From: Herpetosiphon giganteus
GTDB lineage: Bacteria > Chloroflexota > Chloroflexia > Chloroflexales > Herpetosiphonaceae
NCBI RefSeq assembly: GCF_016907925.1
Contig: NZ_JAFBCZ010000023.1
Coordinates: 1 to 64,000, forward strand
DNA length: 64,000 bases
Direction of reading: 5' to 3'
Below the pieces are notes generated by a model. The model saw only the letters and a program-made list of their open reading frames with translations. It had not been told where the DNA came from and ran no database searches. Of the stretch, positions 7,872 through 16,371 are shown piece by piece (the stretch's first letter is position 1; every line of letters starts with the position of its first letter). The translations under genes and the position numbers were made by a program.

Positions 7872-8954
7872 GTGCGACGACCAAAATTATGGTTTGGAAT
7901 CGCGATTAGTGTATTCTTTTTGTGGTGGTCATTTAATGGCCTCGATTGGGCTGGCTTTTGGGATGCGCTGAGCACCGCCAATTATTGGTGGATTATCCCA
8001 GGCGTTCTGGTCTATTTTGGCGCTGTTTGGGCCAGAACCTGGCGCTGGCACTATATGCTACGCCACATCAAAGCGGTTTCAATTCGCCGCTTGTTCCCTG
8101 TCGTCGTAATTGGCTACATGGGCAACAATGTCTACCCCGCCCGTGCTGGAGAAGTGATTCGTTCGTATGTGCTCAAGCGCAAAGAAGGCATCGGCATGGG
8201 CGCATCGCTCACCACCGTGATTCTCGAACGCTTGTTTGATGGTTTGGTGATGCTCTTATTTGTATTCGTCACCTTGCCATTTATTGAATTGCCGCCGTTA
8301 TGGAATAATTTAGTAATTATTTCATCGATCTTATTTGGCGTTGCCTTGGTTATCTTTTTGATGATCGCTACCAACCAACGCCGCACCGAGCAGTTGTATA
8401 CGTGGGCATTGCGCAGCATTGTGCCGCAACGCTTCCATAGCAAAGCCCATGGTCTGTTTGATAAAATTATGCTTGGCTTGCATTCGTTACGTTCGCCCCG
8501 CGAGATGCTGATGATTTTCGTCACTTCTACCGCGATTTGGCTGACCGAAACGACCAAGTATTGGTTTGTGATGCAGGCCTTCGATTTCCATGTCTCGTTT
8601 GATGTGTTGATGTTGATGACTGCCGTTGCCAACTTGGCACTGATTATTCCGGCTGCGCCTGGTGGCGCTGGCACCTTCGATGCCGCTGGGATTAGCGTCT
8701 TGAAGTCGTTCAATGTGGCCGAAAGTATTGCTACCGGCTATACGTTGGTGCTGCACTTGGCGCTGTGGGTGCCAATTACCGTGCTCGGTTTTTGGTATAT
8801 GTGGCGCGAGCGGGTTGCTTGGAATGAGTTTGATCAAGCGGTGAACGAAAGCCAATCTGCCGAAAATCGCATTCAACAACGCGAGGCAGCCTTACGAGAA
8901 GAATTAGGCGAGTCGGCGAACGCGCCGCACGCTGAAGTTGAGGTACGACTTTGA
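7872..8954 (+). CDS. YbhN / LPG-synthase TM-domain family membrane protein (second copy)
   Basis: A 360-aa paralogue of the protein at 5106-6092. It keeps the same family segments: WARTWRWHYMLR, GYMGNNVYPARAGEVIRSYVLKR, VILERLFDGLVMLLF and AAPGGAGTFDAAG, with about seven membrane helices and a charged cytoplasmic tail (residues about 325-360). The GTG at 7872 is chosen because GGAGG ends 5 nt upstream, the same arrangement as the first copy; the frame is open to 7788 but without support. The stop codon overlaps the start of the downstream FAD enzyme (TTGA). Such proteins often accompany glycolipid or polyprenyl-lipid pathways; the substrate here is not determinable. Confidence 0.8.
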   Translation: MRRPKLWFGIAISVFFLWWSFNGLDWAGFWDALSTANYWWIIPGVLVYFGAVWARTWRWHYMLRHIKAVSIRRLFPVVVIGYMGNNVYPARAGEVIRSYVLKRKEGIGMGASLTTVILERLFDGLVMLLFVFVTLPFIELPPLWNNLVIISSILFGVALVIFLMIATNQRRTEQLYTWALRSIVPQRFHSKAHGLFDKIMLGLHSLRSPREMLMIFVTSTAIWLTETTKYWFVMQAFDFHVSFDVLMLMTAVANLALIIPAAPGGAGTFDAAGISVLKSFNVAESIATGYTLVLHLALWVPITVLGFWYMWRERVAWNEFDQAVNESQSAENRIQQREAALREELGESANAPHAEVEVRL

Positions 8955-10240
8955 AAACCATTGCAGTAATTGGGGCGGGCTTCGCTGGATTAAGCGCTGC
9001 CTATGATTTGGCCGCTGCTGGCCACAAGGTAACCGTGTATGAAGCTGCGCCCCAAGTTGGTGGCTTGGCAGCAGGCTTTCAGGCTGAAGGCTGGGATTGG
9101 TCGCTGGAAAAGTTCTATCATCATATTTTTGGCTCGGATAAGGCGCTGCTTGATTTTATTAAAGAAATTCGCGCCGATGATTTGCTCTTTTTCAATAGCC
9201 CGGTTTCTGGCCAATGGGATGCTCAGCGTGGCTCGATTGAGATTGGTGGCGTAGTGCCATTGCTCACCTATCCACATCTTTCGGTTTTTAATCGCTTGCG
9301 CAACGCCGCTGGCGGCGCTTGGCTCAAGTTCTTGGCGGTTATCAATCGTTGGCAACACCTCGAACAAACCACCGCCGAGCGCTATATTCAAAAGCTGATG
9401 GGCAAGCCAGCCTACGAAGCGATGTGGAAGCCAGTGCTCGAAGGCAAATTTGGCCCATATACGCCAGAAGTGAATGCAGCTTGGTTCTGGGCACGCATCG
9501 CCTCGCGAACCTTCAAACTTGGCTATTTTCGCGGCGGCTTTCAAGCCTTGGGCGAACGCATGGCCGAGGCTGTGCGTCAAAAAGGCGGCACGATTCGCTT
9601 GAATAGCCCAGTCAAAGAGCTGCGCAAAATCGAACAAGGCTGGCTGATAGTGAGCAATGATCAAGCGAGCTACGATCAAGTGCTCTCAACAACTTCGCCA
9701 AGTTTGCTCAAACGCATGACCCCAGATTTGCCAGCCACTTACACCGCCAAACTTGATCAACTGAAGTCGATTGGCGCGGTCGTGTTGACGGTGGCGCTCA
9801 AGCAATCGCTTACCAACGGCATGTATTGGATGAACATGGACAAAAAGCATTTTCCCTTTTTAGCCTTGGTCGAGCATACTCAAATGATTGATCGTCGCCA
9901 TTATGGCGGCCAACACTTGGTTTATCTTGGCGATTACCTTGAGCCTTCACACGAATATTTTCAATTGAGCAAAGAAGAACTGTTAGAACGCTTTATGCCA
10001 TCGTTGAGCAAAGTTAATCCACAGTTCAAGCCCGATTGGATTGAGGGCGTGTGGCTACATCGCGAAGCCTATGCCCAGCCAATTGTGCCCGTTAACCATA
10101 GCCAATCGATTCCAGCCCTGAAAACGCCGCTGGAAGATTTGTGGTGGGCGAGCATGAGCCAAGTCTATCCATGGGATCGCGGCACAAACTTCGCGGTCGA
10201 AATTGGCCGCCGCGCCGCCAAAGAGATGTTGGCGAAGTAG
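8951..10240 (+). CDS. FAD-dependent amine-oxidase-type oxidoreductase
   Basis: A 429-aa flavoprotein with a perfect N-terminal Rossmann motif (IAVIGAGFAGLSAAYDL, then VTVYEA about 15 residues later) and a second GG segment (EAAPQVGGLA). This is typical of the protoporphyrinogen oxidase / phytoene desaturase / UDP-galactopyranose-mutase-like superfamily. The C-terminal part has WEGVWLHREAYAQPIVP-like and LWWASMSQVYPWDRG segments that close the FAD site in this group. The start is TTG at 8951, overlapping the upstream stop by 4 nt, so it is co-translated with the YbhN-like protein. That pairing suggests lipid or cell-envelope saccharide metabolism, but the substrate is unknown. The stop codon lies inside a heptamer array. 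Confidence 0.8.
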   Translation: MKTIAVIGAGFAGLSAAYDLAAAGHKVTVYEAAPQVGGLAAGFQAEGWDWSLEKFYHHIFGSDKALLDFIKEIRADDLLFFNSPVSGQWDAQRGSIEIGGVVPLLTYPHLSVFNRLRNAAGGAWLKFLAVINRWQHLEQTTAERYIQKLMGKPAYEAMWKPVLEGKFGPYTPEVNAAWFWARIASRTFKLGYFRGGFQALGERMAEAVRQKGGTIRLNSPVKELRKIEQGWLIVSNDQASYDQVLSTTSPSLLKRMTPDLPATYTAKLDQLKSIGAVVLTVALKQSLTNGMYWMNMDKKHFPFLALVEHTQMIDRRHYGGQHLVYLGDYLEPSHEYFQLSKEELLERFMPSLSKVNPQFKPDWIEGVWLHREAYAQPIVPVNHSQSIPALKTPLEDLWWASMSQVYPWDRGTNFAVEIGRRAAKEMLAK

Positions 10241-10595
10241 AGCATAGAGCATAGAACATAGAGTAGGGGTCAGGGATCAGGGGCTAGAGGCTCTAGGCTA
10301 TGGGCTATCGGGAATTAGTTGGTATTGGCATGATCATCCAGCCTAAAGCCTCTAGCCCATAGCCAATTTCCCTTCGTGCGCTTCGTGGATAAAGATTTTA
10401 ACGCAGAGGCGCAGAGAATACATGGCTAGAGGCTCTAGGCTATGGGCTATCGGGAATTAGTTGGTATTGGCATGATCATCCAGCCTAAAGCCTCTAGCCC
10501 ATAGCCAATTTCCCTTTGTGCCCTTCGTGCGCTTCGTGGATCAAAAAAGCCTGCGCCGCGTCGCCAAAAACGGTAACGCAGCGCGGGCGTGCTAT
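10241..10595. repeat. Repeat spacer between convergent genes, with a duplicated 92-bp palindromic element
   Basis: No gene. AGCATAG/AACATAG and GGGTCAG heptamers (about 10228-10281) lead into a 92-bp element at 10282-10373. The element is repeated, as far as I can read identically, at 10424-10515. Each copy has outer arms GGCTAGAGGCT and AGCCTCTAGCC-type sequence and is an imperfect palindrome. Between and after the copies are CTTCGTG units and an AACGCAGAGGCGCAGAG word. Confidence 0.85.
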
Positions 10596-12089
10596 TTAAT
10601 ACAACTCGCCGAACTTGGTTTGCAAATACTTGACGTACGGTGCTGCATCCATCGGGCGGCCAGTTGCCCGCTTGATCAGCTCGTTGGGCAAGAATTTGCT
10701 GCCATGTTGCAGGATGTTTTCACGCATCCAGCCAAGCAAGGTGCCAAATTCGCCACGGCGCATTTCATCCCAAATTTCCGGATGCTTGGCAACCGCCGTA
10801 TCGAACAATTGCACCGAAAGCACATTGCCGATGGTATAGGTTGGGAAGTAGCCAAACATCATGCCCGACCAGTGAATATCTTGCAATACGCCTTCTGCAT
10901 CGTTGGCTGGGGTAATGCCAAGGTAGGTTTGCATTTTGGCGTTCCAGGCTTCAGGCAAATCGGCGACCTGGAGTTTGCCTTCGAGCAGCGCTATTTCCAA
11001 TTCCATGCGCAACAAAATGTGTAAGTTGTATGTCAATTCATCAGCTTCGACCCGAATTAACGATGGCTTGACGGTATTGACTGCGCGATAGAATTTTTCC
11101 AGATCAACATTGGCCAATGGCTCAGGGAAGGTGGCTTGCAAATCGCCATAGAAAAATTCCCAGAATGGTCGCGAACGGCCAACAATGTTTTCCCACATGC
11201 GCGATTGCGATTCGTGCACGCCCAACGATGTGCCACGGCCTAGTGGCGTGCGATTCAATTCGGGTTTGATATTTTGCTCGTACAATGCGTGGCCAGTCTC
11301 GTGGAGCGTGCCAAATAGCGCTGGTGAGATCCAATTGGGATTAAAGCGGGTGGTAATCCGCACGTCATTGCGGCCAAAGTTGGTGCAGAACGGGTGAGTG
11401 CTGCGATCTTGGCGGCCCCGATTCCAATCGTAGCCATAGCGCACGGTAACTTTTTTGCCAAATTCCTCTTGCAAGGCTTCGGGATAGTTGCCATGCAACG
11501 GCGCATCGCGGCCATCATCGCCCATTGCGGCAATCTTGAGGGCCAAGGGCACAGTTCCAGCTTTCAATTCATCGAAGAGCGCAATTGCTTGGTTGGTGGT
11601 CAAACCACGTTCGTAGCTATTGAGCAAAGCATCGTAGGGATGTTCGTCGTAGCCCAGCAAATCAGCTTGTTCGCGCACCATATCGACAATTGTTTCGAGA
11701 TGGGGTTGAAACATGGCAAAATCTGATTTGGCGCGTGCATCTTCCCAGACATTGCCAGCCAAGGCCCGCACCCGTGATTGTTTGGCGATAAATTTGGCAG
11801 GCAATTTAGTTGACCGCTCGTAGTTGTAGCGCGTATGGCTGATCAAACGAGCTTCATCAGAATCTGGTGGCAAATCGGCGACATTAATCGCATCGAGCAA
11901 TTTAAGCGTTTTTTCGCTGGTAAACAGCTCATGCGAAACTCGGCTGATCGTTGCCAATTGTTCGGCGCGAGTGCTGGCACCGCCGCGCGGCATTTGGGTG
12001 CGTTGATCCCACGATAGCAATCCTGCGGCGTGGTTGAGATCGCGAATGGTTGCCAAATGTTCGCGTAGTTGCTCAAGAGCTTGACTCAT
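10596..12089 (-). CDS. Thermostable carboxypeptidase 1 (peptidase family M32)
   Basis: A 497-aa cytoplasmic zinc carboxypeptidase, the usual length of the Taq carboxypeptidase family. The HEXXH zinc motif is H263-E-T-G-H267 (TLHETGHALYE). The third ligand region is GVHESQSRMWEN (E293). The family segments HPFCT and DVRITTRFN are also present. The family removes C-terminal residues broadly, except after proline. It is a single gene with its own upstream region, and its 3' end faces the repeat spacer at 10241-10595. Confidence 0.93.
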   Translation of the reverse strand: MSQALEQLREHLATIRDLNHAAGLLSWDQRTQMPRGGASTRAEQLATISRVSHELFTSEKTLKLLDAINVADLPPDSDEARLISHTRYNYERSTKLPAKFIAKQSRVRALAGNVWEDARAKSDFAMFQPHLETIVDMVREQADLLGYDEHPYDALLNSYERGLTTNQAIALFDELKAGTVPLALKIAAMGDDGRDAPLHGNYPEALQEEFGKKVTVRYGYDWNRGRQDRSTHPFCTNFGRNDVRITTRFNPNWISPALFGTLHETGHALYEQNIKPELNRTPLGRGTSLGVHESQSRMWENIVGRSRPFWEFFYGDLQATFPEPLANVDLEKFYRAVNTVKPSLIRVEADELTYNLHILLRMELEIALLEGKLQVADLPEAWNAKMQTYLGITPANDAEGVLQDIHWSGMMFGYFPTYTIGNVLSVQLFDTAVAKHPEIWDEMRRGEFGTLLGWMRENILQHGSKFLPNELIKRATGRPMDAAPYVKYLQTKFGELY

Positions 12090-12547
12090 GAATCGATAAT
12101 CCTTCTACTTGGAGCAGCATAATCACGTGTGATCGGGCTGCTCGTCATTCCTGCTCTATTTTAGCATATGTTGATATGATCATACAGGGTTATTTTTAAG
12201 AATTGCATGATCAATAGACAATTGAAGAGTACGAAGGATCGGAACCACGAAGCGGAAATTGGCGATAGGCTATCGGCATGAGGCTAGCGGAATATTGGTG
12301 AGCATGGCCACAATCTTGGGTTCTATAGCCAAAAGCCCATAGCCATCTATGCGGAAATTGGCGATAGGCTATCGGCATGAGGCTAGCGGAATATTGGTGA
12401 GCATGGCCACAATCTTGGGTTCTATAGCCAAAAGCCCATAGCCAATAGCCATCTATTTTCTCTGCGCAGCTGCGTTAAATCCCGACCCCTAACCTCCAGT
12501 CCCTGACCCCTATATTCTATGTTCTATGTTCTATGCTCTCTGTTCTG
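12090..12547. repeat. Repeat spacer with a 93-bp tandem duplication
   Basis: The first 150 nt or so are the upstream region of the M32 gene. The rest is repeats. A 93-bp unit at 12252-12344 recurs at 12351-12443 (period 99, separated by ATCTAT). Its outer arms, GGCGATAGGCTATCGG and AGCCCATAGCC, mark it as a member of the GGCTAT palindrome family. An AACGCAGCTGCGCAGAG-like word (about 12460-12480), CCCTGAC heptamers and TATGTTC heptamers follow up to the stop codon of the next gene. Confidence 0.85.
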
Positions 12548-14449
12548 CTACTCGCGAATGCCCCACAATTGCAACTGCCCGCGATCGATGCTGACGATCA
12601 GGCGTTGGTCGGGCGCGATTAGGGCATTCTCTGAGCTGAACAACGCTTGACCATCAGCAACCCGATAGATGATAATGCTCGGCTCAATGTGCAGATCATT
12701 CGTTAAGCTGGATTGGACGAGCAATAATTGGCCGTCGGGGCTAAATTGAATCGCTGGATCGAGTTGGGCATAATTAAGCGCTTGGCTACTGCTATGGCAT
12801 TGGATGCTTTGGCTCACTTGAACATCAGCAAGATTCACCAGCAGAATGCAATGCTCTGCGGGCGTTTGGGCACTCATGGCAACCGCCAGTGACTGACCAT
12901 CAGGGCTAATTGCTAAGCCCAAGGCTGGTTGATTGAGATTGAGGCTGTGCAACGTCGTGCCCGTTGTGAGTTCCAGCACACTCAGTTGGCCTTGGTCGGT
13001 TAAGAGCAGCAAGCGATTTTGATTAGGCACAAGTGCCAGATCGACCAAATAGCCAGAATCAAGCGGGCGGCTATAGAGCGGTTGGCCAGCCTGCGAAACG
13101 TGCAATTCAAGGCCACTAATGCTGACTGCTTCAACCACAAGCTGCTGATCTGCATCGGTAGCCATCAGGGTGTAGCCAACATCATCGATGCCATGTAATT
13201 GTTGCTGCCAGCGTTGGCTCAGATCGCTTAAATTCCATTGGCTGATGCCAAGGTTAATCTGGCTACTATCGCTGCTGAAAGTAGGCTGGGTTTGGGTTCG
13301 ATACGATACTGGTTGGGGGATTTCGTAGGCGATACTGGTTTGCTCAAGGTTGAGTATTCGTAAACCCTGTGCAACTGCCAAAAGCTGGCTATTGGGGCTA
13401 AATATCGGGAACGTATAGATTGGGAAACTAAGGGTTTGGCTTTGACCATCGCTCAGGTTGACCAGGGTTAATGCTTGAGCATCGAACAGCAAGGCTTGGC
13501 TACTATCGGTGCTAAAACGCAGGTTATAGCTGCTTTTGCCACTATAAATCGGCTGTTGGTCGGCGAGCCGAATCAACGTTACATCGCTATCGCTTGGCAC
13601 GCCTTCGGCAATTGCAAAGCGTGCCTCAAGCAGGCCATCGGGGCTGATAATCCGTGGATTGGGCTGATCGTAATTGGTTGGTTGGGTGTTCCAAGTATGA
13701 ATGGTATCGCTGGTTGGCTGCCGATCGATAAACGCGCCAGTTGTGGCGTTGTAGCGCTCGATTGACCACGAGCCAGCTAGAGCTGGATCGCTGCTGATTT
13801 CAATTAATGCTTCAATTGTGGCATTGTCGGCAGTGAACCGAACTGCGCTAATATTGGTTGCAGTACCTACAAAATAGCGTTGTTGTAAACTTGGCAATTC
13901 GTATACCCCAAAGCCTTGTGAGGTTACCACCGCCATAAATTGATTGTTTGGCGCAAAATCGCCATTGTGCAGCCGCCCCAAACCGATGGTTTGCAATAGC
14001 TCAACTTGGCTCAATGAGCTTTCGTTAATTAATTGGCTGCTGCGGGCTGGCAAGCTGGCTGGAACCGCCAATAAGCCATGGCTATTGGGATTAATCTGTT
14101 GCAGTGATTCAGTAGGCGCTTGGAGCAAGGCGGGCAATTGATGATTGGTTTGAACGTGAGCCAGATCTGGCTCGCTTGGTTGGGTTGGCGCGCTGGTGGC
14201 GGTTGCAACGCTGGCTTGAGTTGGCTCAGGCGTAGCTTGTTTGGTTGGCGCAAGCGTTGGGCTAGCAACTTCGGCAAGGGTGGCCGAGGCTTGCGGTAGT
14301 AAGTTTTGCACGCTGCTGCTGGTTTCGCTGGTGCTGGTAGCAACTGGCGGTAGGCTAGGGCTTGGTTGGCTTGCAGGCGCACTTTGGCAAGCACTAAACA
14401 CGATCATTAAAAGACCGAATCCGAGCCGCTGGACTGGATGCTTCAACAT
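12548..14449 (-). CDS. WD40-like beta-propeller lipoprotein
   Basis: A 633-aa predicted lipoprotein with lipobox FSAC (Cys 21). A Ser/Thr/Pro/Ala-rich linker (about 22-130) precedes a chain of propeller-like repeats carrying FSPNSQLLAVA, ISPDGQSLAVAM and FSPDGQLLLVQS signatures, as in TolB/WD40 proteins. No enzymatic motif is visible. It is probably a surface or periplasm-side binding scaffold; the ligand is unknown. It lies 92 nt downstream of the amidase on the same strand. Its AGGAGG ribosome-binding site is buried in a 13-14-bp hairpin, suggesting translational control. The stop codon abuts a heptamer array. Confidence 0.75.
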   Translation of the reverse strand: MLKHPVQRLGFGLLMIVFSACQSAPASQPSPSLPPVATSTSETSSSVQNLLPQASATLAEVASPTLAPTKQATPEPTQASVATATSAPTQPSEPDLAHVQTNHQLPALLQAPTESLQQINPNSHGLLAVPASLPARSSQLINESSLSQVELLQTIGLGRLHNGDFAPNNQFMAVVTSQGFGVYELPSLQQRYFVGTATNISAVRFTADNATIEALIEISSDPALAGSWSIERYNATTGAFIDRQPTSDTIHTWNTQPTNYDQPNPRIISPDGLLEARFAIAEGVPSDSDVTLIRLADQQPIYSGKSSYNLRFSTDSSQALLFDAQALTLVNLSDGQSQTLSFPIYTFPIFSPNSQLLAVAQGLRILNLEQTSIAYEIPQPVSYRTQTQPTFSSDSSQINLGISQWNLSDLSQRWQQQLHGIDDVGYTLMATDADQQLVVEAVSISGLELHVSQAGQPLYSRPLDSGYLVDLALVPNQNRLLLLTDQGQLSVLELTTGTTLHSLNLNQPALGLAISPDGQSLAVAMSAQTPAEHCILLVNLADVQVSQSIQCHSSSQALNYAQLDPAIQFSPDGQLLLVQSSLTNDLHIEPSIIIYRVADGQALFSSENALIAPDQRLIVSIDRGQLQLWGIRE

Positions 14450-14451
14450 AA

Positions 14452-14490
14452 CTCCTCCTTAGATAGATAGGTCTATCATCTAAGAAGGAG
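14452..14490 (-). promoter_or_regulatory. Hairpin sequestering the ribosome-binding site of the WD-type lipoprotein
   Basis: On the transcript, CTCCTTCTTAGAT (plus-strand 14478-14490) pairs with ATCTAAGGAGGAG (14452-14464), giving a 13-bp stem that covers the whole Shine-Dalgarno. The ATG is at 14447-14449. No U-run follows, so it is not a standard terminator. Melting, a protein, or an upstream translating ribosome would be needed to expose the site. Confidence 0.6.
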
Positions 14491-14541
14491 CTATTAGGAT
14501 ACATCATACGGTGCTGATAGTTGGCTTATAGTTGGCTGAAA

Positions 14542-15819
14542 CTAATCGGCTTGTTCGCTTAAGAGCCGAACTTCATCTGGCTTGTTGGCCAGCGCAAACA
14601 GCGTATCGCCAGCATACACCACATACACATACTCGTTATTGCGATAGCTCCAACGGCGTTGGCTCGACAATGGCGCGCCCAATTTGGCTTCGATGGCTTT
14701 TTTGATAAAGGGCAATTTGGCATCGAAGGCGCTATTGATGCGGGTGTACATTGCACGGCTAATAATTTCGCGCAGTGCAGTATCTGCTGCCGAAGCATTT
14801 TGGGCCGCCACGATTGCACTGAGTTGCTTTACCACCGACCAATTGGTTGCGCCGCTGGTTGCAATTGGCGTATACAGCGTGTCGAGCGAGAAAATTTGGG
14901 CAGCGTAGGCCGCTCCATCGCTGGCTTGCAAGCGATTGCTATTGCTCAAAGGCACGCCAACCGCTTTGCGCGGAATCTGGCTAATAAATTGATAAAAGGC
15001 TTGATCAGGCCGATAATCTACGCCCAACGCGCCATAGGTATATTGCATCAACGCATTGTAAACATCTTGATCGGTTAGTTCGTTGGCGCGGAGCACAATA
15101 TCCCATTGATTGTAAGGGCTGATAATCACGTCGCGGCCATAAACCTCGCCTGTATAGCGAATGCCTTTGACGCTAAAATCCATGCCAACTCGAATTGGCG
15201 AGCCAAGCTTATGTTTGACGGCATATTGGTGAAAGACCCAATCTGGGCGATATTCGCCCTTGGCCAAGGTATACACTTCGTTGCGCAATTGCGCGGCGAG
15301 GGTGTTGGGCCGTGGGCCAGTGCTTGGGCTACTTTCATCCAATAATTTCAAGGTATATTCAACGCTATACCCGCGTGGATCGTCTTTGTAGCCAGGTGCA
15401 ACCGTGCTATGGGCGAAAAAATAATCACGGCTAATCGGAATCGCATAGGTATCACGAAAATAGCGAATTAACTCAACTAAGGATTTGGTTTGAGCCGTGG
15501 TGATTGGCGTGCCATCGTTTGGCCCCTCGACTTCGACCCCAATTGCATGCACGTTGAGTTCGCCGCCGCTATAGCCGCGTGCCCAACTGCGCACGCCCGC
15601 ATGCCAAGCAATATAAGCCTTTTCGTTGACATAATGATAGGTTTTGCCATCGCGGGCAATCAAATAGTTATAACTTGAGCGAACTTCTGGGCGCAAATTC
15701 CATTCCAGCGAGCCATAGCCAGCAGTTTCGTGCAAAACGACAAATTCGGGCTTGAAACTCGTGGTGTTGCGCGCGGTTTTGTTGGGGGTTTTGTTGAGAT
15801 ACGAGGTATCAAATTGCAT
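14542..15819 (-). CDS. N-acetylmuramoyl-L-alanine amidase (amidase_2) with C-terminal repeats
   Basis: A 425-aa predicted peptidoglycan amidase. The amidase_2 domain occupies about residues 20-160. It has the zinc histidines in VVLHETAGYG and FFAHSTVAPGYKDDP, plus YNYLIARDGKTYHYV, AWHAG and GVEVEGPN as in the T7 lysozyme/AmpD superfamily. The C-terminal half has repeated segments of the type YRPDWVFHQYAVKHKLGSP / YRPDQAFYQFISQIPRKAVG, which look like a duplicated substrate- or wall-binding module. No clear signal peptide is visible, so export is uncertain. The start at 15819 is set by AAGGAG 5 nt upstream; nine codons upstream are open but unsupported. Confidence 0.85.
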   Translation of the reverse strand: MQFDTSYLNKTPNKTARNTTSFKPEFVVLHETAGYGSLEWNLRPEVRSSYNYLIARDGKTYHYVNEKAYIAWHAGVRSWARGYSGGELNVHAIGVEVEGPNDGTPITTAQTKSLVELIRYFRDTYAIPISRDYFFAHSTVAPGYKDDPRGYSVEYTLKLLDESSPSTGPRPNTLAAQLRNEVYTLAKGEYRPDWVFHQYAVKHKLGSPIRVGMDFSVKGIRYTGEVYGRDVIISPYNQWDIVLRANELTDQDVYNALMQYTYGALGVDYRPDQAFYQFISQIPRKAVGVPLSNSNRLQASDGAAYAAQIFSLDTLYTPIATSGATNWSVVKQLSAIVAAQNASAADTALREIISRAMYTRINSAFDAKLPFIKKAIEAKLGAPLSSQRRWSYRNNEYVYVVYAGDTLFALANKPDEVRLLSEQAD

Positions 15820-16371
15820 ACAAGCTCCTTGCATGATGCTAAACATGGCATCATTACTACCGCCTCTAATAGTCTCGTTGTTAATGTACTACATAAAAGG
15901 GGTCAGGGGCGAGGGATCAGGGGCCAGATTTAACGCAGAGGCGCAGAGCACGAAAGGATGAGGTTAAGAACATAGAGCATAGAGCAAAGAACATAGAGGA
16001 TTAGGCTATAGGCGATAGGCTTTTGGCTATGATCTTTCGATCAATTCGTGGCGGAAAAATTAACGCAGAGGCGCAGATAACGAGGCTATGGGCTATGGGC
16101 TAGCAGAACAATAATCATATCAATCTAATCTGTGCCAATCTGTGGCGAAAAAAATTGTGCTTCGTGTCCTTCGTGCGCTTCGTCGATCGCATTCTTAACG
16201 CAGAGGCGCAGAGAGGAGAAAGTATGAAGTATGAAGGATGAGGCATGAAAAGATTGGGCTATAGGGTCGTGGTTAGCGGAACATTGATTGAAATTTCCAA
16301 CACATGTTCCGCTAGCCAAACGCCAATAGCCTATCGCCCTATTCCCCTTCGTGCTCTTCGTGGTTAAAATA
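15820..16371. repeat. Large repeat spacer
   Basis: About 550 nt without a gene. In order it holds a small palindrome at the amidase upstream region (ATGATGC/GCATCAT, about 15830-15855) and GGGGTCA-type heptamers (about 15898-15930). AACGCAGAGGCGCAGAG words occur at about 15931, 16062 and 16198. AACATAG/AGCATAG heptamers (about 15965-16000), GGCTATA arms, a CTGTGCCAATCTGTGG word (about 16130), CTTCGTG units and a full GGCTAT-family palindrome (about 16256-16345) complete it. Confidence 0.8.

Noticed and set aside
15898-16345. Possible CRISPR array
   Set aside because: Repeats are 7 bp, degenerate and contiguous or palindromic; there are no constant-length unique spacers and no cas genes.
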